Part shown: positions 58,083-64,000 of the stretch, in pieces
Numbering within the stretch: the first letter of the stretch is position 1
How the letters are laid out: each line of letters opens with the position of its first letter
NCBI GenBank assembly: GCA_907165275.2
Contig: OU015653.1
Coordinates: forward strand, 11,438,001 to 11,502,000
DNA from: Zygaena filipendulae
Taxonomy: Eukaryota; Arthropoda; Insecta; Lepidoptera; Zygaenidae
Reading direction: 5' to 3'
DNA: 64,000 nt
Made by a program: the position numbers and the translations under genes
The notes under the pieces: generated by a model
What the model saw: the letters and a program-made list of their open reading frames with translations, nothing else
Databases searched by the model: none
What the model was told of the DNA's origin: nothing

Positions 58083-58280
58083 AGTTGTTACTTCGACTTT
58101 GCTTGCGTGTACTTCGGGATTCCTTCGGGAACTATTTGTTTAAGAAAAAAAAAAAAACCGCTCTGTGTTATTCAGCCCAGGGCATGGTTTGTAAGCTGAA
58201 TCGCATTAAAATCCGTTGAACGGTTTATGGGTGATTGAGTAACAAACATCCAAACATCTTTCAACTCATATTTTGTATGT
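58083..58280 (-). mobile_element. Heavily decayed Helitron-like copy
   Basis: GGGATTCCTTCGGGAAC, AAAATCCGTTGAACGG, GGTGATTGAGTAACAAAC, TCCAAACATC. The tail CTAG is lost. Confidence 0.5.
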
Positions 58281-58610
58281 GCGTGGAATGAATATTAATT
58301 TGTGTTTAACCTAAATGTGGATGTTTAGTACTGGATGGATATACTTCAATGTGTTTAGTACGTGTTATTGTAATACTAGGTTAGTAGTGTCAGCAGCAGA
58401 AATATTTATTTATTTACATATTTTGCTACTGAATGTACATAATATTTTATCTAGATGCCCTCTCGTACATATTAAGCAATACTCAATATAAACTGAGGCT
58501 GCTGACACGTGGTATATCTAATATATTACCTATTGTAATTTTGGATATGGGTCAGATAAGGATAGTTAATACCTACCTACTTGTAAATTAATCAATCTTT
58601 TATTAATAAA
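58281..58610. other. Unassigned AT-rich DNA
   Basis: No feature recognised. Confidence 0.4.
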
Positions 58611-58916
58611 CTAGCTGTTCCTCGCAGTTTCACCTGCGATAATTACGGAGTTCCCGCGGGAATTCCAGGACAAAAGTACCCTATGTACTTCTGTATACCC
58701 CTGACAACGTGTATGGAAAATCTCATGAGATTTTACCGTCGTTAAATTCAAAGTTCCCGCGGGAATTCCGGGACAAAAAGTCACTATGTCCTTCTCAGTA
58801 CAATTAACAACGTACATATTACGTGTAAGGTTTCATGACGATCGGTTGAGCCGTTAAGGCGCGAAAGCGTAACAAACAATCAAACACACTTTCGTATTTA
58901 AGTATAATAGTAAGGA
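58611..58916 (-). mobile_element. Fused double Helitron-like element
   Basis: A|CTAGCTGTTCCTCGC starts a copy that reaches AAAATCTCATGAG. At about 58727 a second body begins, again with AAGTTCCCGCGGGAATTCC, and runs to the head at TAAGGA|T. One pair of ends, two internal bodies. Confidence 0.72.
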
Positions 58917-58957
58917 TTCTTCCACCATAAGGATTGATTTGGATGGACTAATAAAAT

Positions 58958-59183
58958 TAAAGGCGGAAACACACGTATCACGTCATGTTGTGTCGCGACA
59001 GAAGCATATCTGTTTCATACATTTAGTAAGGATGGTTAGAGACGCACCACAACAGAACGCGCTACAACACGACACAACATAGAAATATTTCTGTATAACC
59101 ATATTACAATACTAACTAAATGTATGAAATCGATATGCTTCTGTCACAACACAACACGACACATAAGTGTGTTTCCGCTTTAA
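58958..59183. mobile_element. Foldback MITE, family C
   Basis: Inverted arms of about 75-85 bp: GCGGAAACACACGTATCACG and onward at the left, and the complement at the right, sharing GACAGAAGCATATC and TTTCATACATTTAGT. A short non-coding centre separates them. Confidence 0.75.
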
Positions 59184-59250
59184 AGGTTGTAGAGAGAACG
59201 AAGACGTCTAGATCGTTCCTAAATCATGAGATAGATGAGGATATCCTTAC

Positions 59251-59525
59251 TTTTTTTTTTTTTTTTTTATGGAATAGGGGGCAAACGGGCAGGTGGCACA
59301 CCTGATGATAAGTGATTACCGCCGCCCATAGACACCTGCAACACCAGAAGGCATGCAGGTGCGTTGCCGGCCTTTAAGAAAGGAGAAGGCTCGTTTTTTG
59401 AAGGTTCCCAAGTCGTATCCGTTCGGAAAAACTGCCGGCGTAAGCTGATTCCACAGAGTAGTTGTGCGGGGCAGAAAGTGTCTTAGAAATCGCGCAGTAC
59501 TTACCCCATGTCCGAAATTACCCGA
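59251..59525 (-). mobile_element. CR1-like LINE 3' end
   Basis: About 18 T (the poly-A tail on the minus strand), a 3' UTR, then from 59316 (TAA) a minus-strand frame of about 68 codons containing [12 protein letters not shown] and [12 protein letters not shown]. An R-x-x-x-L-W-N-x-L-P...F...Y-D-L..F-K block ends the ORF2 of many CR1/Jockey-group LINEs. The element is 5'-truncated. The nested fragment at 16303-16436 is the same family. Confidence 0.65.
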
Positions 59526-62500
59526 ACTACTCTACATATCTAAAGCTTTTCTATACATCTATCTGTACATTGTCGACGGCGGTGTCGGTAATCTCGGCTC
59601 AGTGACACGGCAGATTAGCCGGGACATCCATGCTAGTGCTGTCAATCAATGTCGCTGTAACTACATTGTGAGGGTTAGTTCACACAGTAGACTCCATCAC
59701 GCGAGCCTTCCTACTTCCTACCCACAAAATTAAATGCAGCCACAAAATTACTACCGCTGGCGTCACACACGTAGTCACCTAAGTACCCGGTTACATTTGT
59801 TTAAGGGAAATTAAAATTACATTACCTAATTTTAAAGTAAATATTCTAATTATAATTAGGTGATTGGCGACAAGATAAGCGAAGTTTTAGTAAATTTTGA
59901 GCATATTTTGGGCACACAACTTTTCACTAAAGTTTTCTCACTTTAATTTACACTTCATTTAAATGTACCTACTTTAATTTTTTCATTACTTTTCTTTTAA
60001 AAATATATGTTATGTTTTGTTCTATTTAATTACTAAGAAATATCAAAGGTTTGTTTTGGTTACTGTAAATGTTTTTTCATAAAAATCCCTTTTTACTGTA
60101 CTAGTTTAATTTATGACTGGCTAATGATTTTTACACGAATTTATACAGTGACTTGTGACGTAATACAATCCGCTGTCCATAATAACAACTTTGAACGGAC
60201 GCACGAATTGTGTAAAGGTATGAATGTCCGTGACCCGAAAAGTATTGATACGAGAAATAAGTGTAAACCAAACTGTGTGACAGTTACAAATGTAGACGCT
60301 TCTTAAACCGTTCATTATTATTCCAGTTTAGTAATGTAACCCGGCCAAGTGATAAAAGCTATTGAGCGTTTAACAGTATTAGCCAAATAAATGGTCTACG
60401 CATTCCGACAGGATTGGATTCAGGGTCTAAATCTTACCTATTGTCGCCGGCGGCGCTGATCATGACTAATGACCCACGGTGCCGGAGTTGAATACTTTAA
60501 AGTTGCTGTTGTAGACGTACCTTTACATTTCGAAGGTGATTTACACTCTTTTCAAATTTGTATTCAGAATGTTAAACGAACAGCGTTCGGGAAGGCGCGA
60601 TTTGTTTCGTCCTTATTAGGCTTAAGGAATTAGAAGAAGAAAGAAAGAAAAACACCTGTGTACGCTACATACACGCACGAGAAACTATATTTCCGTCATG
60701 TTCAACTATATTTCGTTTTCCTATTCATGCGTCACTCACGTTGACTTCATACGTACCACTCCCATTGCCTACCTGTCAAGTTCTATTGTAAAAAAGCACG
60801 GATGAACTTAATTTTTAAAAAAATCCTTTTGTGACCGTTTACAGAAAATTTTAATAAAAACAAAACTTAACCCACATTAATATTTCAATTACCAAACGAG
60901 GCTGACTAAAGCAGATTTTTGTTATTGTTATACTTACCTAATATAAATAATAATATGATTACAACCGTGCACACGCAAATATAACCCCTTAAGCTGGCTT
61001 GCGAGCACGCAAGTTGTCAAATCGCAGCTCCCTTACACAAACGAATTTAATATCGAACTATAAATTCGAACAAAATAAGTAGTTATACGAGTTTAAAAGA
61101 TAAATTAACTTAATAACTTTTAAAAGAGTAAAAATATATATCAACAAGTACCTAGTTATTAATACAGCTTAACTGTGCTTTTGCGGTTATAGGTATACCT
61201 ACATATACCTCATCAATTAGTTGTTTATCTGCTGAAACTCAGTTTTACCTAGATAGACATAGTATAATGACACACTAATAGATAATTTTAATTTCTTCTC
61301 CATTAATTCTTCTTTAATTAAACAGTTTTAATTTCTTTTTTTTTCATGCTTTCACACCAGTTTTGCCAGTGTGTCAGTATTTCGACTTAATTAAGCCTCC
61401 GTTATGAGCCGAAGTCGCGAAAATTCCTTACGAAATTATGTTTCGAAAACCTAGCGGCTTACCTAGTGTCGCACTGTCTTTCGTTTTAAGCGTGTGCTCG
61501 GATGACAAATTACTCTGTTTCTAATGACTCTGTGTGTAATGAGTTTCGAACAATTTAAAACAGCCGCGTAAATATACACTTACCTACGTATATAGCGTGT
61601 TTTGTCATTGTTAAAATAACTGCTCTTTTGGGAACAATTAGGCGTCGTTGGCAACCTTAAACTCGTCCAACAATTCTCACATAAAGTTTGTTATTGACAT
61701 GCCTTTGGTTATTTAATCAATCCAGTACAACAAAAAGATCGCTCCCGTTTGAGGTCATGTTGGATTTCCTCTTCGGAAATTATTTCAATAATTAATTCAT
61801 ATTAACCGAATAATACCTTTACAGCCGAACTAAGCGCAAAAGCGGTGTCTGAAAAATAACCGTATAAATGATTTTAAATCAGTTGCGGACAATTCAAACT
61901 TCAAACCCTCTTATTACTTTTGTTACTTTTTCATTAGTTTTACTTCATGCACATGTACATTAATTAACCCACCCCTTTTTTATTTTATAAATGCAACCGT
62001 AGAATAATAAAAAGTAAGTAATAAATAAACACAAAAAAGCTCCCGCAGTACATACAGTGCACTGATTGTGTCGCACCAAAGTGTCATAGTCTTTTTTGGT
62101 TGAATAAAACCCACCTGAAGAGGGCTCGGGGGCAGTTTGTCAGAGCGAATGACATATTATCGCCGTATGCTGGAGAGCGTACCTCGTATATATATATGCC
62201 CGACCGTTTAACCTCAATCTGTTGTTTTCCCAACGAATTTTCTACGGGAATTTTGCAGTTTTTTTTGGTCGGTTTAAACAGCAGTACTGATAACGTCAGA
62301 CAGTCGGTTGTTCGAATTAAACCCGAGCTACTAGGGATTTGCTTGAAAAATTGTCCTTCCATGTCATGGTTTTGTAATAATAAAGCGGTTCGTGCCCCGA
62401 AAAATGTTATATATAGTTGGCAACACGGTAAAATATTTTTCCCTTGGCACTCGTAAAAAATAATTGATTGAATTTGTTGTAGTCGACAATTTGTCATGTA

Positions 62501-63229
62501 AGACGTAGGTGGGTACATTTTCTCATATTTATTTGGTGTTTTACAGATTCTACACGCGTATTTATGTCATCTCAAACGTTTTAATATCCGCAATGCATGT
62601 CGGTAATGACAGCGGTAGATAGGTAGCTGCAGGTTGTGCTAATTTTTCTACAATTAACTCAAGAAAAGCGGACTAACTCGATTTTTTCTCTGTTTACCAG
62701 CCACTTACCCTAATGCCAAATTTCATCCAAATTTTCCAGGCAAAGCAATTTCTTCCAGGCAACCTGTACCTATAGCAGTAACATATAATACACATACATA
62801 CATACATACATACATAACTAACTAAGTTACTTACTTAGGTACTTTACTTACTTTACTTTTATAGGTAACTAGAAAAATAAAATAAAAATAAAAATGTAAG
62901 AGTTACTACTTATCGTAAAATAAAATTAAAATATAAGTAACTTACTGTATGGGTGGACTGAATTACATGGATAGACGACGTGGGTGTCGGATTCTTATGT
63001 AAGCGCACGGACTAAGTCGTGTTCCTTTATCCCCTAAAGACTAATAGTTTATATTTTGTAGTGTATAAGTTCTATTTCGGATGTAACGTTTCGACAATAC
63101 ATACTTGTATTGTACACTTCTGACATGGTTTGCAAAAATTTTATTGTTTCGACGTGTGTAATGTGTATGTAGGTTACCGCTCAGCTATGTAAACTTATCA
63201 ACGTAAGATTTTGGATTTTTTAATATGAA
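59526..63229. other. Unassigned DNA
   Basis: AT-rich overall. Overlapping frames on both strands at 60121-60315 and 62084-62518 are unsupported; the second sits in GC-richer DNA open on both strands, more like a conserved noncoding block than a gene. CGCCGGCGGCGC occurs near 60445. The microsatellite at 62792 is listed separately. Confidence 0.35.
62792..62816. repeat. (ACAT)n microsatellite
   Basis: About six ACAT units, followed by a TTAC-rich stretch to 62870. Confidence 0.9.
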
Positions 63230-63370
63230 CTAGCTAGCTCCCGTGGTTTCAGTCGCGGTAATTTCAAAGTTTCCACGAGAATTAATTTTTTCTGTGTACC
63301 CTTTCATGATGATCGGTTCAGTAGTTAGGCCTGAAAGCGTAACAAACAAATAAACTCACATTCGCATTGC
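63230..63370 (-). mobile_element. Helitron-like copy with internal deletion
   Basis: A|CTAGCTAGCTCCCGTGG, TTCATGATGATCGGTTCAG, GCGTAACAAACAAATAAAC, CATTCGCATT. Confidence 0.65.
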
Positions 63371-63473
63371 AATAAGTTGACTTTGTATTGCATTCGGGTA
63401 AACAATACCTTCGCATAAAATACGAATAAACAAACATTGATTTTTTTATAGGTATATTCGATTGTATTTCAAA

Positions 63474-63713
63474 CTAGCTGCCCCGCGCGGTTTCACCCGC
63501 GATAATTTCAAAATTCCCGCGTAATTGTTCCATACAAACTTTGCAACCCCTTTTCATCCCTTTAGAGGTTGAACTTTCAAATATCCTTTCTTATCGGATG
63601 CCTTCGTCATACAAAGAACACACCCTCCAAGTTTCAGGTCTCTACGATCAGCGGTTTAGGCTGTGCGTTAATCCATCAGTCATTCAGGACAAAGCATTTT
63701 ATATATTTTTAGA
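63474..63713 (-). mobile_element. Helitron-like element, 'GATCAGCGG' subfamily, inverted
   Basis: A|CTAGCTGCCCCGCGCGG; shares CTACGATCAGCGG and AACACACCCTCCAAG with 28818-29058. Ends ATTTTTAGA|T. A 17-bp exact direct repeat (TTCGATTGTATTTCAAA, 63457-63473 and 63721-63737) surrounds it. Confidence 0.8.
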
Positions 63714-63737
63714 TTAGGTCTTCGATTGTATTTCAAA

Positions 63738-64000
63738 TGCATTACATTTTCAATTCCATTCCGATTTCCAAACGAGCAGTTTACAATATTAAGCCCGGTA
63801 CTAATCATTTCTCTGAAAAGTGAAAGGGGTTGTGTCTTGTGTCATTATTTTGGGCGGGATTAAGTGGTTTCCCTAACCGGAGCCGCATCTGCCACCGGTC
63901 GTCGAGCGTTGCGAGATCTGTTCGGAATGTCGATTTGAGACGTGTTAAGTTTCTGCCTTCGCGACGACGCTTCGGCTCGCCATTTGTCATTATTCACTTA
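63738..64000. other. GC-richer end of the window
   Basis: From about 63870 the sequence becomes GC- and CpG-rich. A minus-strand ATG frame (63805-63990, MTNGEPKRRREGRNLTRLKS at its start) is plausible as a coding or promoter-proximal piece. It has no recognised domain, and its context lies beyond the window. Confidence 0.25.

Noticed and set aside
57249..58817. Short frames encoding peptides like GNSVIIAGETARNS, repeated across the window
   Set aside because: They are translations of the GC-rich Helitron hairpin end, not proteins; the repetition comes from the DNA repeat.
62084..62518. Overlapping frames of 144 (-) and 118 (+) codons
   Set aside because: Both strands are open because the stretch is GC-richer; neither has a domain or splice context.
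2025..63713. CRISPR-like array from the recurring CCGCGG repeat
   Set aside because: Copies are scattered, in both orientations and of unequal length, in eukaryotic DNA; they are transposons.

Overview
The window is AT-rich animal nuclear DNA and almost certainly comes from a moth or butterfly (Lepidoptera). Two features point there. The sequence is full of TAGGTACCTAC-type runs. It also carries more than two dozen copies of short Helitron-like elements that end in a CCGCGG hairpin followed by CTAG, a repeat style common in lepidopteran genomes. There is no operon, CRISPR array, rRNA or recognisable tRNA. Most of the 64 kb is transposon-derived or unassigned intergenic/intronic sequence, and most short open frames in it are chance.

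The one complete gene is the gag-pol of a Ty3/Gypsy LTR retrotransposon (44596-49217). It has two identical 143-bp LTRs, a 5-bp target duplication (ATGCC), a primer-binding site, a polypurine tract and a single 1342-codon frame encoding Gag, protease, RT, RNase H and integrase. It looks like a very recent insertion, yet the second aspartate of the RT active-site motif is asparagine, so this copy should be unable to reverse-transcribe itself.

Region by region. 1-5.4 kb: possible minus-strand exon remnants (331-599, 736-901), a palindrome-rich repeat unit holding an exon-like frame (about 1166-1893), Helitron copies, and a possible plus-strand membrane-helix exon (5263-5365). 6-12.2 kb: a MITE with CRE-like palindromes, several full-length Helitron copies, the C-terminal tail of an RTE-type LINE (9480-9645), and a plausible plus-strand terminal exon (11997-12187). 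12-44 kb: gene-poor, with Helitron copies in both orientations, four copies of a 250-bp MITE, a LINE fragment nested inside a Helitron, a TAGTG pentamer array and a 13-bp Rel/kappaB-like palindrome. 44.6-49.2 kb: the LTR element. 49.8-51.2 kb: a decayed PIF/Harbinger DNA transposon with a transposase remnant and a nested MITE. 51.6-52.3 kb: a GC-rich promoter-like island and probable first exon of a plus-strand gene, with three minimal upstream ORFs and a strong splice donor. 52.3-64 kb: probably first intron or intergenic DNA, with more Helitrons, a foldback MITE and a CR1-like LINE tail.

The transposons nest in one another (LINE in Helitron, MITE in Harbinger, Helitron-Helitron chimeras), which gives a relative insertion history. 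Host exons are inferred only from splice signals, open frame and composition; none could be assigned to a named gene. I did not find a convincing new biological system. The best leads are the recent but active-site-mutant retrotransposon, the chimeric Helitrons with swappable microsatellite slots, and the palindrome cluster near 1.2-1.8 kb.
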